In this document: piece after piece, positions 9,396 to 19,395 of the stretch | Position numbering within the stretch: position 1 is the stretch's first letter | How the letters are laid out: the number at the start of each line of letters is the position of its first letter | Assembly: GCF_007860175.1 (NCBI RefSeq) | Contig: NZ_SJPX01000003.1 | Coordinates: forward strand, 266,552 to 330,551 | Length of the DNA: 64,000 nucleotides | Direction: 5' to 3' | From: Rubripirellula reticaptiva | GTDB lineage: Bacteria > Planctomycetota > Planctomycetia > Pirellulales > Pirellulaceae | The notes under the pieces: generated by a model | Database searches by the model: none | The model's input: only the letters and a program-made list of their open reading frames with translations | Told to the model about the DNA's origin: nothing | Translations under genes and position numbers: made by a program

Positions 9396-9487
9396 TGGCG
9401 ATTCATCTTGGTGAATTGTGCCACCACGCCCGTACGTTTGACCGCCTTCGCTTCATTTTTATACATTGATTGACGAACGCGGCAAAG

Positions 9488-10390
9488 TCACTGGTCGTAC
9501 ACGTCAACGCCAAACGATTGCAGCTTGTTGACCTGCTGCGTCTTGGCTTTTTCGTCGATCGGGTTTTCACCTAGATAAACGTCCAAGTACGGCGCGAAAC
9601 GGCGATCGCCCTCGGCATCTTTCCGGCACATTTTCACCAACGGCGAAAGGTCTTTGACCTTGTTGCGCGACATCATCAATATGTCCAACTCGTGAAGTTC
9701 GGTAAGCGATTCAAGCGATTCAACTTCGTTTCCGGTGATATCCAGCGTCGTTAACCAACCAAACTTGCGGATCGGCGACAGGTTACTGATCTGATTCTGC
9801 GAAAGATCGAGTGACCAAACCTTCGTTAGTGACGAAAGCGACTCGATCGACTTCAACTGGTTATTCGCGACATACAGTGTTCGCAGATTAGACATTTCCT
9901 TGATCGGCGCCAGATCGTCAATCTGGTTCTTTGACAAATCTAACAATTGCATCGCCACCAATCCTTGGAGTGGCTTGATGTCGCGAATTTTGTTGCCGGC
10001 TAGTGTTACCGACTGCAACCGTTTCAGTTCGGCGATCGGCGTCAAATCTTTGATTTGGTTATTCTCGAAGTCGATCAACATCAGAGCCTTGCAGTGCTCT
10101 AGCCCCGAAAGATCGGCGATTTCTTTGCCTTTACCGACCACTCGCGAAATGTTGGCCACATCGCTCGCCACGATCGGATCGCTGGAATTTCGCTTCGCGT
10201 AGACTTCGGCGCGAACCGCTGCTTCTAGGTTTTTATCCTTGAAGATTGAAACAGGCGCCGCAGACTTTTCTTTCTTTGCGGGATCTGCTTTGGCGGGATC
10301 GTCAGCTTTCGCAGGGGGTGACTCACAAACAAACATTGCGAGACTGGTAAGCAGCAGAAACGCTGCGAGAGAGTTGAGCGAGATTCGCAT
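9488..10390 (-). CDS. Exported leucine-rich-repeat protein
   Basis: A 300-residue protein with a signal peptide (hydrophobic residues about 7-22, then Ala-Lys rich linker). From about residue 75 it carries roughly eight 22-residue repeats of the internalin-A/SDS22 type, with the pattern LxxLxLSxNQIxDLxPI. Such repeats form a curved solenoid for protein binding. No anchoring motif or catalytic domain is seen, so it should be periplasmic or secreted. The start at 10390 is chosen because it begins the signal peptide. It lies 97 bases downstream of the sigma-factor gene on the same strand and may share its transcript. Confidence 0.85.
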   Translation of the reverse strand: MRISLNSLAAFLLLTSLAMFVCESPPAKADDPAKADPAKKEKSAAPVSIFKDKNLEAAVRAEVYAKRNSSDPIVASDVANISRVVGKGKEIADLSGLEHCKALMLIDFENNQIKDLTPIAELKRLQSVTLAGNKIRDIKPLQGLVAMQLLDLSKNQIDDLAPIKEMSNLRTLYVANNQLKSIESLSSLTKVWSLDLSQNQISNLSPIRKFGWLTTLDITGNEVESLESLTELHELDILMMSRNKVKDLSPLVKMCRKDAEGDRRFAPYLDVYLGENPIDEKAKTQQVNKLQSFGVDVYDQ

Positions 10391-10487
10391 GGCAATTTGG
10401 TGAGATTCATAGGAAGGAAGTTGGGACGAACAACTTCCCTCCATTCTAATTGCCAGGCGGGCTGGCGTGAATCAACCCAGTTTTTGA

Positions 10488-11396
10488 CTAGCGATCGCGT
10501 GGATCGGTCAAACCGTCAGCCAGACGCCGCAATGCTTCGGTCTCGATTTGTCGAACCCGCTCGCGGGTCAGTCCCATTTCGGCGCCGATCTCTTTCAGTG
10601 TTTTTGGCTCGTCGCCGTCCAAGCCGAAGCGAAGTTTCAAAACCGTCGCCTCGCGATCTTCCAAGTCACCTAGCAAACTCATCGCGTGACGCAGGATGTC
10701 GTGGTCGAGCATCTCTTCGTCGGGAGCCTTGACTCGGTCGTCCATCACCATTTCGCCCAGCGACCACCCCGATTCGGACTGATCACTTTGCGGGGTGCTG
10801 TTACTGATGCGGATTGCTTTGCGAATGATTGGCAACTTCTTTTTCGGCAGGCCCAACATTCGTGCCACTTCTTCGTTGGTTGGCGTGCGACCGAGCTCTT
10901 CGTTCAACCGAGCGGTTGCGCGTCGCCACTTGCTAAGCAATTCGACCATGTAAGCAGGAATGCGAATTGTTTTGGAACTGTTGATCAGAGCGCGTTTGAT
11001 GGACTGTTTAATCCAGTAACTTGCATAGGTACTAAAACGCGTTCCCACACTTGGGTCGAAGCCTTCGACAGCGCGAAGCAACCCGAGATTGCCTTCTTCG
11101 ATCAAGTCTTGCAGGCCTAGCCCTTTGCCGGTGTAGCCACGAGCAATGTTGACGACCAACCGGAGGTTTGCGCGAACCATTCGGTCGCGTGCCATCACGT
11201 CGCCTTGAGCGATTCGCCCGGCGAGCTCCTGTTCGTCAGCGGCGGTCAACAACGCCGTTTCGTTGATTTCTCGGAGATAAGTTTCCAAGGGCGATTGCGC
11301 CGACCGAGATGTTGTCGGGGTCTTGCGCCGTGTATTGGAAACGGCTTCTTTTAGCTCGGCGTCTTCAGGATTGACGGCGGTTTCGAAATGACTCAT
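10488..11396 (-). CDS. RNA polymerase sigma factor, RpoD-like (group 2 type)
   Basis: A sigma-70 protein of 302 residues. Region 1.2 (SPLETYLREINETALL) is followed by region 2 (NLRLVVNIARGYTGKGLGLQDLIEEGNLGLLRAV split over about residues 80-115, then FSTYASYWIKQSIKRAL), region 3, and region 4 with the helix-turn-helix TLKEIGAEMGLTRERVRQIE. It lacks the long region 1.1 and the non-conserved insert of the primary factor, so it is more likely an alternative group 2 factor than the vegetative RpoD. Promoter-recognition residues look canonical, implying a TTGACA/TATAAT-like consensus. Its trigger cannot be deduced. Confidence 0.9.
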   Translation of the reverse strand: MSHFETAVNPEDAELKEAVSNTRRKTPTTSRSAQSPLETYLREINETALLTAADEQELAGRIAQGDVMARDRMVRANLRLVVNIARGYTGKGLGLQDLIEEGNLGLLRAVEGFDPSVGTRFSTYASYWIKQSIKRALINSSKTIRIPAYMVELLSKWRRATARLNEELGRTPTNEEVARMLGLPKKKLPIIRKAIRISNSTPQSDQSESGWSLGEMVMDDRVKAPDEEMLDHDILRHAMSLLGDLEDREATVLKLRFGLDGDEPKTLKEIGAEMGLTRERVRQIETEALRRLADGLTDPRDR

Positions 11397-11898
11397 GGAT
11401 TAATCGCCACGCAAGAATCGCTGGGACCGACTCAGCGATTGTTGAGATGTCGACGTTGCACTGGTGCACGCGGTCACGTGGAGGAAAACCGCGGCGGCAT
11501 CATCGGATCAATCGATCAAGAGCGAGTCCCAAACCAGGGAGATGGATTGGGTGAACAAACATCTCATCGGCAAGTCAGATCACCCGACTGCAACTGCCGG
11601 CCAAGCAAACCGCCTGTGCCGCCCATTCCGATCGAACGGGTTGCCACAATCGCAACGCACTTCGGTCGACCAACCAGGAAACCAGACGTATCGCAAAGAG
11701 ACGCCATTTCCATAAAAAGCCCAAAACTAGCATCGCAGACAAGTAAAATCCACAGCCACTCCATCGTGCACCGTAAAGTCGCATTGACTACAATCGATGC
11801 ATGAACACTTGGAAATCGCAAACCACAGGGCGAAACGATGACCAACAGTGGATGGCTAACCAGTGGCCGATTGTGGCGGTTATACGAAAGCCGATCAG
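11397..11898. other. Gene-free stretch between divergent sigma-factor and kinase genes
   Basis: About 500 bases separate the divergent starts. The open frames here are short, overlap one another on both strands and have no recognisable pattern. It presumably carries promoters for both genes; I could not single out a convincing -35/-10 pair. Confidence 0.5.
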
Positions 11899-14800
11899 AT
11901 GAGCCAGACACCTCGTGAACCATCATCTTGGTATAAACTCAGTTCGTCGCTTGCTAACGCGTTAAGGGACAACGACGAGACGACCTCTGCGAGCATTGAG
12001 GACTTATTGCGTCACCAGGGCGATGAGTCATGGCTCAAGAAGGTCAACAAGTCTCGCGTCGCTTCGATTCTTAAACTGCTCGAGCGAACCATCCGTCCGG
12101 GCAGCACGCGTTCAATCAACGAAACCGACGGCAAGCAATTGCCGCTAACCGTGCCAGCGACTGTCGGCCGGTTTGCGATTGGCGAACTGGTGGGCGAAGG
12201 CAGTTTCGGCGCCGTCCACCGCGCCTTTGATACGGTTCTCCAGCGTGATGTTGCCGTGAAAGCAGTCGCATTGAGACCGGGACTTCAAACGGCCGATGAT
12301 GACTATCGATTGAATGAAGCGCGGGCTGCCGCCAAACTGAATCATCCCAACTTGGTTCCGCTATTCGAAGTGCTCACGGACGAAACCGGTGTCTACCTCG
12401 TATCCGAGTTTTGCGACGGGCCAACGTTAGCGGATTACTTGATCGAAGACGGTTCATCGATGAGACCGTCTTGGGCAGCCGAAATCACTTTGAAACTTAG
12501 CAAGGCGATTGCGTACGCGCACGGTCGCGGGCTTGTTCACCGAGACATCAAACCCAGCAACGTGCTGCTGTCGCCGGAGCGCGCGGCTGACGATCTGCTG
12601 CCCTTCACGCCTCGACTCACCGATTTCGGCTTGGTCCTGGATATCGACAAGGAAGCTAGTCAACAACGCAACAACCGGTTGGCCGGAACGATTCTGTACA
12701 TGTCACCTGAACAGATCCGAGGCGACCAGAACGCAAATGCATGCAGCGGAGACATCTACGCACTTGGCCTGTTGCTGTACCGGATGCTAGCCGGAAAAAT
12801 GCCGTACCGATCGGATTCAACTGCAAAACTCTTCCACGAGATCTGCGTAACACCGATTGATCGGATTGAAGAATCCGAACTCACAATTCCGACGGATCTG
12901 CATGCAATCTATTTGAAGGCGTTAGAAAAAGATCCGTCCAAGCGATACTTGTCAGCACAGGAAATGGCGAATGATTTGCTACGTTTCCGTGACGGTCGCG
13001 AAGTCTTGGCACGCCCGCGTTCGCGGTCAGAGCGAATATGGCGGGGCTTGCGAGGCGAACCGGTCGTTTCAAGTCTCGCTGCGACTCTGGTCTGTTTGAT
13101 CGTCGCTGGGATCCTGTTGTTCGGTTGGAACAACCAACAATTGCGTCAACATAGCATCGCCCTTTCGAAGGCTCTCGATGCTGCATCGCAGAGTAAAAGC
13201 AAAGCCATCGAAATTGCATTTCGATCTGACATGCAAGATGCGTTCGCGGCAATCAGCAACCACGATTCAGCGACCGCACGGTCACTAATTCGTCAAATCG
13301 ACGGCTACCGAGGAAGCGAGGCACCCGCCCGATATGACATGCAATTGCTACGATCGATTGCGTTTGATGGCAGACGCGAGGCGGCGAGTTTCAACGGCAG
13401 CATCACGGAAATCGCGTCGATTCCCGGAACCAATTTGTTCGCCATCGCCGCGGAGTCAAACCTGGTTCGCGTTTACCGAGACACTGGCGAATTGGTTCAT
13501 GAAACGGCCTTAACGCAAGGCGCCGAAATTCGTGCTCTAGCTGTCTCGCCAGACGCTCGCTGGATCGCCGTTGGGATGACGCTAGAAAATGCATCGTGGT
13601 GGTTTGGTAGCGGTGTCGTCGAGTTTATTCCGATATCACCGTCCGACGGATCACTCCGACCGTTAAATCTCGAAACGCCCCAACCCGTCGCTTACAAGAA
13701 TGGTCTTTCCGGTTTTGTAACGACAATCGAATCGCTCGCTTTCTCGCCCGATGGCAGCCAAATAGCCGTAGGAACAAGGTACGAACCTATCCATGTTTTT
13801 AACCTCTCCGATCCGTCGCAGGTTTCTCTGGTGACGTCGGATCGCCGAAACGAAGATCTCGCCTTTACACCTGATGACCTTCTCTTGCATTCGCCGGAAT
13901 CAAACCATCTCGTTTTAGGAAGCGTGACAGCACCGCATTCAACAAAGTTGTTGGCAGAAGTAGGATCGCCGAACATCCGGCGTCTTGCTTGCTCGCCCGA
14001 CGGAACTTGGTTTGCGGCAGTCGCGTCTTCCGACAGTCATACTGCACTTGTCCACCAAACCGAGAATGAGCTTGTCGAGTACACGTTATTGGGCGAGCAT
14101 TCCGATCTGCGAAGTCTGCGTTTTTCGGATGACGGAACCGCCGTCGTTGCAGGCACTCTTGGCGGCGCTGTCCTGCTTTGGGATTTGGCAACAATCACCG
14201 AGACGACAGACCCGAAAATGCCAATCCGACCATCGGTACAGCACCTTTGCCATGACGCATCGGTAACGGCGATTGCAATGAATAGGGCCGGCAATATTAT
14301 CAGCGGTGCAGAGAACGGATCGATCGTCACCTGGAATCCTAGCAAGCCTGTTCGATCTCGCCAAGAAATATCAATTCAAAAGGGCGCATCGGTCGTTGAC
14401 CTTACCCCCGACGGAACAGCACTTATCCTCGGACACCTTGACGGATCGGTTGAACGATTCAACTTGAATTCAGGTGAGCGAACACTTTTACGAGACCCCG
14501 ATGGTATCGAGGTCTGTACCGTGACTGTCGAGCCAAATGGGAACTGGGCTGTCCTTGGCCTCGACAACGGTCAAGTAGTCTTGGGGTCCTCAACAGCGCC
14601 CGCAACTTCCCAGGTCTGCAACGTGTGGCAAAAGCTACCGTTCATTCCGATTGTCGGAGACAACAATATCGCGATGCATCAAATCCTGGTTTGCGAATCA
14701 GGATCTCGGATTTGCGTCTGTCGTGGCCAGTACGACATGCAATGGATTGATCTCTCGGTAGACCCTACGACAGGCAAATTACTTCATGCCGAATCCATTA

Positions 14801-15411
14801 GCGAGTTCCGAACCGACACGCGTGTTGAGACGGTCGCGTTGACCGACAATGACAAAGCGTTATTGATTGGCCACCGAGTACAGACCTCCAACGCGACCGA
14901 TCCTCAACAAACCACCGTTACCGACGGCATGCTGAATGTCCGCTCGCACTGCGTTGATCATCCTCGACAACGCGTTTATGTCGGATGCCGAGATGGGCGT
15001 ATCCGCGTCTTAAGTTTGGACGGTAAACCATTGGCCAGCAGCGAGCGCTGGAATGCCAACGTATCTACCAAACAGAACCTTCGCGAAATACTTGCGATCA
15101 CGATGTCGCCCGACGGATCCAACATCATTACGGGAAGCCACGATGGTGAGGTGGGCATTTGGGACGCCGAAACACTGAAGTGGATCGGCACTCTGTTCAA
15201 TGGTCACCAACCGGGCGAAATTGAACGAATGGACGTTTCGAAACGGGGCGATATTTTCATCGCTCACCAACGGAATCACGCCTGCGCAGACGACCAAGAC
15301 GAGCCGTGTGTTAGCCACATCAAAATACTGCGTACAAGTGCCAGCGGAATGTCGACGGTGGGGTCCGCTACTGACCAAGCTTCGTACCCTGCACTTGCTT
15401 CCCAGCCCTGA
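11899..15411 (+). CDS. Membrane-anchored Ser/Thr protein kinase with WD40-type sensor region
   Basis: A Hanks-type kinase occupies about residues 90-365: glycine loop GELVGEGSFGAV, AVKAV lysine, HRDIKPSN catalytic loop, TDFGLVLD and MSPEQIRG. One transmembrane helix (VVSSLAATLVCLIVAGILLFG) lies at about 390-412. The remaining 750 residues are poorly conserved WD40-like repeats with recurring phrases such as LAFSPDGSQIA, LACSPDGTWF and ITMSPDGSNI, expected to form one or two propellers on the far side of the membrane. A helical N-terminal extension of 80 residues precedes the kinase. The ATG at 11899 is preferred; GTG at 11863 would add 12 residues. This architecture is common in planctomycetes; ligand and substrates are unknown. 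Confidence 0.9.
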   Translation: MSQTPREPSSWYKLSSSLANALRDNDETTSASIEDLLRHQGDESWLKKVNKSRVASILKLLERTIRPGSTRSINETDGKQLPLTVPATVGRFAIGELVGEGSFGAVHRAFDTVLQRDVAVKAVALRPGLQTADDDYRLNEARAAAKLNHPNLVPLFEVLTDETGVYLVSEFCDGPTLADYLIEDGSSMRPSWAAEITLKLSKAIAYAHGRGLVHRDIKPSNVLLSPERAADDLLPFTPRLTDFGLVLDIDKEASQQRNNRLAGTILYMSPEQIRGDQNANACSGDIYALGLLLYRMLAGKMPYRSDSTAKLFHEICVTPIDRIEESELTIPTDLHAIYLKALEKDPSKRYLSAQEMANDLLRFRDGREVLARPRSRSERIWRGLRGEPVVSSLAATLVCLIVAGILLFGWNNQQLRQHSIALSKALDAASQSKSKAIEIAFRSDMQDAFAAISNHDSATARSLIRQIDGYRGSEAPARYDMQLLRSIAFDGRREAASFNGSITEIASIPGTNLFAIAAESNLVRVYRDTGELVHETALTQGAEIRALAVSPDARWIAVGMTLENASWWFGSGVVEFIPISPSDGSLRPLNLETPQPVAYKNGLSGFVTTIESLAFSPDGSQIAVGTRYEPIHVFNLSDPSQVSLVTSDRRNEDLAFTPDDLLLHSPESNHLVLGSVTAPHSTKLLAEVGSPNIRRLACSPDGTWFAAVASSDSHTALVHQTENELVEYTLLGEHSDLRSLRFSDDGTAVVAGTLGGAVLLWDLATITETTDPKMPIRPSVQHLCHDASVTAIAMNRAGNIISGAENGSIVTWNPSKPVRSRQEISIQKGASVVDLTPDGTALILGHLDGSVERFNLNSGERTLLRDPDGIEVCTVTVEPNGNWAVLGLDNGQVVLGSSTAPATSQVCNVWQKLPFIPIVGDNNIAMHQILVCESGSRICVCRGQYDMQWIDLSVDPTTGKLLHAESISEFRTDTRVETVALTDNDKALLIGHRVQTSNATDPQQTTVTDGMLNVRSHCVDHPRQRVYVGCRDGRIRVLSLDGKPLASSERWNANVSTKQNLREILAITMSPDGSNIITGSHDGEVGIWDAETLKWIGTLFNGHQPGEIERMDVSKRGDIFIAHQRNHACADDQDEPCVSHIKILRTSASGMSTVGSATDQASYPALASQP

Positions 15412-15783
15412 CCCCGGAGCGAGAATTCCAAGATACGAAAGTGCCCTTAAGCAAAAGTTTCGGAATGAGTTCACCGCACAAGTGCGATCGATTGGTTAAA
15501 CCAAACGCATCTCGCCAGCGGCAGGACTGAATTCGATCAACGTATCGCTGGCAAATTTGCGCTTCCGCACGCTATTTACGTGCGTAACCGCACAGCGTTA
15601 GAACGATTGATTTAGCGAGCAATCGATCGAGTTGTCGTGACCACCGTTGCGCGATGCTTGTGGCATGTTTGCTTACCCTAATCGATGCTGGTATCGTCGC
15701 GCGAGATGCGATCGTTTAGAACCGACCCGTCCGAGATACTTACGCAGTCGATTTAGGTTTTCGACTGTGTTAGCCAAGATCAT
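15412..15783. other. Gene-free stretch upstream of the AspT-type transporter gene
   Basis: No coding frame is credible. Two small inverted repeats stand out: CGCACG/CGTGCG at 15566-15584 with a 7-base loop, and CGATTG/CAATCG at 15604-15625. Either could be an operator or the end of the kinase transcript, but neither is followed by a T run. Confidence 0.45.
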
Positions 15784-17412
15784 TTGACTGTGTTGGGGTT
15801 ACGATTGAGTCCGCTCTTAGTGTTGCTTGGTGTGATCGCGGTAGGTTTGTTAGTCGGGCGAATTTCAATCTTCGGAATCTCGCTTGGAACCTCCGCAATC
15901 CTGTTTGTCGCGTTGCTTGCTGGGCATCGAGAGATGTCGATTCCAGACGGAATTGGCACTTTGGGTTTGGCACTGTTCGTCTATTGCGTTGGTATTTCCG
16001 CAGGTCCGACTTTCTTTCGTGGGCTAGCGTCGCAAGGCCGAATGATGGCGACTTTGGGTGGGCTGATCGTAATGACCGGCGTCTGTGTCGCAGCCGCAGC
16101 TTCAAAAATATTCGACTTGCCGGCCGACCTTACCGGCGGATTGATGGCGGGCGCTCTAACCAGCACTCCTGCCCTTGGTGCGATCACCGAGGCCGTTGAA
16201 CAACCTGCAAACGTTGCCGTCGGATTCGGCGTCGCGTACCCGATCGGTATTGTGGTGGTTGTCCTGTTTGTTCAACTGGCCATCAAATTTGGAAAACGAG
16301 AACCGACCGCCGCTGCGGGGCAGGATGGTAATTCGTCGTCATCGCAGTCTGAGTCATCTGACTTGTCGGATATCAAACGACGGTCTGTCCAAATCATCAA
16401 TCCCGCAATCGTTGGCCGCCGTCCAGGTCAAGTAGAAGTATTCAAAGACTCGGGGTGCCAGATTTCTCGCGTCCAAGTCGACAGCCGCTGGCTACCGCTT
16501 GCACCTGACTATGCATTCCGGCTGGACGACCACGTCATGCTTGTCGGAGCGGACAGCGATTTACACCGCGTTGCCGACACGCTTGGCGTCATCATTACAG
16601 ATGAAGAAGCGATTCTAGACGCCGACCACCAACGCAAAATCCTGGTTGTCACGTCACCCGAAATCTACGGCCATACGCTGCAAGAGCTACGACTGCGATC
16701 ACGATACGGCGTCACCGTTGCTCGCATCCGCCGTCACGAGATGGAGTTTGTTCCATCCGGACGAACTCGGATCGAGTTTGGTGACACTCTAACGCTGGTC
16801 GGCGAGTCGGCCAACTTGGCAAAGATTCAAGGTGTCGTCGGGCACCGCCCCCGCGCGCTGAACGAAACCGATCTGCTCTCACTCGTTGTCGGCCTTGCCG
16901 TCGGAATCCTAGTTGGACGTGTGTCTCTGCAGCTTGGTGAGATGTCCCTATCACTTGGAATCGCCGGGGGCCCGCTTATGGTCGGACTTATCCTCGGTCA
17001 CTTTCGCCGCATCGGGCCGATACGCGGATCGTATCCGCCGGCGGCACAAATGTTGATGACCGAAGGCGGGTTGGCGTTGTTCTTAGCTGATGCCGGAATC
17101 CACGCCGGCACGGGCATCGCTCCAGTACTGGCCGAGCACGGTCCGGTGCTGTGTCTGGTCGCTGCTGCGATCGTTTGCGTTCCGCTAATGGTAGGATACT
17201 GCGTGTCAAGGTTTGTCTTCAAGCTAACGCTATTCCAGTCACTTGGCGCTACCTGTGGTGGCATGACATCCACGCCGGGCTTGGCGGTACTAACGACGGC
17301 TACCGAATCAAGTCAGCCGGTTACCAGCTACGTCGCCGCGTATCCTGTCGCGCTGGTTACGATCACGATTCTGGGGCCATTGTTGGTGGAATTGTTAAAT
17401 GCCATCCTCTGA
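15784..17412 (+). CDS. AspT/YidE/YbjL-type exchanger with two TrkA-C domains
   Basis: This matches the aspartate:alanine-exchanger family: two hydrophobic halves of about five helices each (residues 1-175 and 365-542) flanking two soluble RCK/TrkA-C domains (about 205-275 and 285-355). Each half has the internal-repeat signature seen in GLMAGALTSTPALGAI and CGGMTSTPGLAVLTTA. Soluble domains are identified by VEVFKDSGCQISRVQV and LQELRLRSRYGVTVARI. The start is a TTG at 15784; a GTG at 15790 is also possible, and no ATG lies nearby. The transported molecule is probably a small carboxylate or amino acid, but this is family inference. The next gene is convergent, ten bases away. Confidence 0.87.
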   Translation: MTVLGLRLSPLLVLLGVIAVGLLVGRISIFGISLGTSAILFVALLAGHREMSIPDGIGTLGLALFVYCVGISAGPTFFRGLASQGRMMATLGGLIVMTGVCVAAAASKIFDLPADLTGGLMAGALTSTPALGAITEAVEQPANVAVGFGVAYPIGIVVVVLFVQLAIKFGKREPTAAAGQDGNSSSSQSESSDLSDIKRRSVQIINPAIVGRRPGQVEVFKDSGCQISRVQVDSRWLPLAPDYAFRLDDHVMLVGADSDLHRVADTLGVIITDEEAILDADHQRKILVVTSPEIYGHTLQELRLRSRYGVTVARIRRHEMEFVPSGRTRIEFGDTLTLVGESANLAKIQGVVGHRPRALNETDLLSLVVGLAVGILVGRVSLQLGEMSLSLGIAGGPLMVGLILGHFRRIGPIRGSYPPAAQMLMTEGGLALFLADAGIHAGTGIAPVLAEHGPVLCLVAAAIVCVPLMVGYCVSRFVFKLTLFQSLGATCGGMTSTPGLAVLTTATESSQPVTSYVAAYPVALVTITILGPLLVELLNAIL

Positions 17413-17421
17413 CAATAGGCA

Positions 17422-18834
17422 TCAGTCCGACAGCGGCAAATCACGCTGAATTTCATCAAGGCGATAGCCAAAACCGGCACCTCGGATCGTCGATAGGTCA
17501 AGCCTGCCGCCACGCCGCTGGTAAATTCCTGGATGAACCTTAGCCTCGGGCGCGGAAGCTTCGGGATAAAACTGCATCCCATTGGACTCGACGCCCATGA
17601 TGGTTCCCGCATAGGCTGCCAGCCGAACATGTGGAATCTGAGCGAGCATCGGATTTGTTAAGTCTTGGACCATCAGCGGCATCCCATGCGCTTTTGCCCA
17701 ACACAGACTCAGCAATGCTCCGGTTTGCGTCTTACAAGTCTTCAATGCGACTCCTGTCCAACCGAGTCGTTTCCCGAGTGCCACGAAACGCCAATCATGG
17801 GCGCTCTCGTCCAGAAACAGTGGCTTCCGTTGCGACACCGAATGCGTGTCGATCTGGTGCTTTTCTAAATCATACGGAAACGGCTGTTCGACATATAGAA
17901 TGCGATCGCTGATCTCCGGGTACTCGGCTTTCAATCGATCGAGAATCTCATTGACGTAGTCCGTCGTCTTTGCAGTGCAGTTAAAGTCCGTAGACAACTC
18001 GGTAACCCCAAGTTCGATTGCCATCTCGCCGACACGAACCACACGTTCAAAGTCCCACTGGCTATCGTTACCGCGCAGCTTGATCTTCAAGCAATCAAGT
18101 CCATCACGAGTGATCCATTGACGCAGTGTGACTGGATAGCCGTCATCGGGTTCGGACCCGTTCCGATCCGAATCTTCCAGCGGATCCAAACCACCAACTA
18201 AGTGCCAGACCGGCATCGAAGTTGGCACCGAATCGACAAAGAAATCAGCAGGATGCTTACCGACGAACGAGACACCGCTGCCTTCCTCGGCAGTTAGATA
18301 ATGATCCAAGTCATCCGAAAGGTATTCGGCGTTATAGGTATCGTAGACATCGACGTCGTGCAGCTTTCCGTACGCATCGTGCGTGGCAATGTCGAACGCA
18401 CTGGCAACAATCAGCGCGGCCAAATGAGGCATCGCTTCATCGCCTCGGTCGGCATTGAACGCTTCGATCATTCCAGGCATAACGCCGTCAATAAAAGAAT
18501 GACCGATTTCCAACGCATGCCCAGTCGACGATTGAGATTGCCAAGCGACTGCAAGTCGACCGCAAAAATCCGTCATCGCTTCATAGCGATCAGCGTAGGA
18601 CATTGTCGCCGACGGCCAAGCCCAGGTCACCGACAGCGGTGTCTCGCCCCAACCGGTCGCCGTGTTTCCATCCGCTCCGGCAACTGTCACCGCGACTCGC
18701 ACGCATGTCACTGACGACACTGATTCAGGCCCAAACTTCAGCGGCATCCGCATCCGAACGGGCAGATAGTAAATCTTCACAGAATCGACGCGGACGTCGG
18801 TTGACTTACGATATTGCAGCATCGACTTTGACAT
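17422..18834 (-). CDS. Enolase-superfamily enzyme (mandelate racemase/muconate lactonizing type)
   Basis: The N-terminal capping domain starts at VDSVKIYYLPV and a TIM barrel follows. In the barrel, LKIKLRG carries the Lys pair on strand two, and metal-ligand acids are placed in STDFNC, VEQPFPYD and FLDESAHD; a further Lys lies in LKTCKTQTG. That set fits the muconate-lactonizing or dipeptide-epimerase subgroup rather than the His-Asp mandelate racemase one. At about 470 residues it is long because of an insertion around residues 170-245. The start could be 18834 or 18822. Neighbours do not suggest a pathway, so the reaction is unknown. Confidence 0.82.
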   Translation of the reverse strand: MSKSMLQYRKSTDVRVDSVKIYYLPVRMRMPLKFGPESVSSVTCVRVAVTVAGADGNTATGWGETPLSVTWAWPSATMSYADRYEAMTDFCGRLAVAWQSQSSTGHALEIGHSFIDGVMPGMIEAFNADRGDEAMPHLAALIVASAFDIATHDAYGKLHDVDVYDTYNAEYLSDDLDHYLTAEEGSGVSFVGKHPADFFVDSVPTSMPVWHLVGGLDPLEDSDRNGSEPDDGYPVTLRQWITRDGLDCLKIKLRGNDSQWDFERVVRVGEMAIELGVTELSTDFNCTAKTTDYVNEILDRLKAEYPEISDRILYVEQPFPYDLEKHQIDTHSVSQRKPLFLDESAHDWRFVALGKRLGWTGVALKTCKTQTGALLSLCWAKAHGMPLMVQDLTNPMLAQIPHVRLAAYAGTIMGVESNGMQFYPEASAPEAKVHPGIYQRRGGRLDLSTIRGAGFGYRLDEIQRDLPLSD

Positions 18835-18912
18835 TCGACAAGACACTAAAACTTGAAACGAGAATCGGCCTCTGGAAAAGAGACTCTCTGGCTCAAGAGT
18901 GTAATGGAAAGA

Positions 18913-18946
18913 AAGTCGCTCGGGCGGTGGGGAACACCGCCGACTT
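18913..18946 (-). terminator. Probable intrinsic terminator of the DUF1499-type operon
   Basis: Read on the minus strand, AAGTC-GGCGGTG pairs with CACCGCC and, beyond a 5-base bulge, GACTT; the run GACTTTCTTTCC follows. It lies just after the DUF1499-like gene stop and before the enolase-superfamily start. The T tract is interrupted, so efficiency is doubtful. Confidence 0.5.
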
Positions 18947-18948
18947 GC

Positions 18949-19395
18949 TTAACGGAACGCGCCGGTCAACTCGCGGAGGTTACGAGCGTTTTGACCCAAG
19001 TCACCTTTGCCAACCCTTGATTGGCTTTCGGCTTCGATTCGCGATGCCCCCCTATTGTCATCGTCGACCACTCGCACGTGAATGTCATCGACGAATTGGA
19101 ACAAGCCGGTCGTGCGTGTCAGGTGCAACGCAATCTCGCCCGATTCATTGGGCGAATCGCGTGAAATAATCTGCCAGTTCGACTGGGTGTTGACCCAATC
19201 GGTGATGCGATCGGCGACTTCGGATGGCGAACCGGTCGATCGAATTGGCCGCAGCGTTGGGTCGTCTGCCTTGTCATTTAGTTCGGCATGATTTTGGGTC
19301 ATGCCGCGAATGATGGATTGAAAATTCATGCACAACAATCCAGCAAAGACAAGACCGACAACGAGTCGAATAAAAACGGTCCTAGAGAAGACCAT
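18949..19395 (-). CDS. DUF1499-like membrane-anchored protein
   Basis: A 148-residue protein from the ATG at 19395: one N-terminal helix (about residues 5-25) and a soluble domain. The end, FQFVDDIHVRVV then SRIEAESQSRVGKGDLGQNARNLREL, matches the pattern I know for DUF1499 proteins (arginine-rich, SRSRxGxxDxGxN). The function of that family is not established. The chosen start overlaps the upstream gene's stop by 14 bases, so the two genes are coupled; a longer frame to 19431 would overlap much more. Confidence 0.75.
   Translation of the reverse strand: MVFSRTVFIRLVVGLVFAGLLCMNFQSIIRGMTQNHAELNDKADDPTLRPIRSTGSPSEVADRITDWVNTQSNWQIISRDSPNESGEIALHLTRTTGLFQFVDDIHVRVVDDDNRGASRIEAESQSRVGKGDLGQNARNLRELTGAFR

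Noticed and set aside
11564-11926. Hydrophobic minus-strand frames between sigma-factor and kinase genes
   Set aside because: Two overlapping frames share the region without ribosome binding sites, and their residues show no membrane topology that makes sense.
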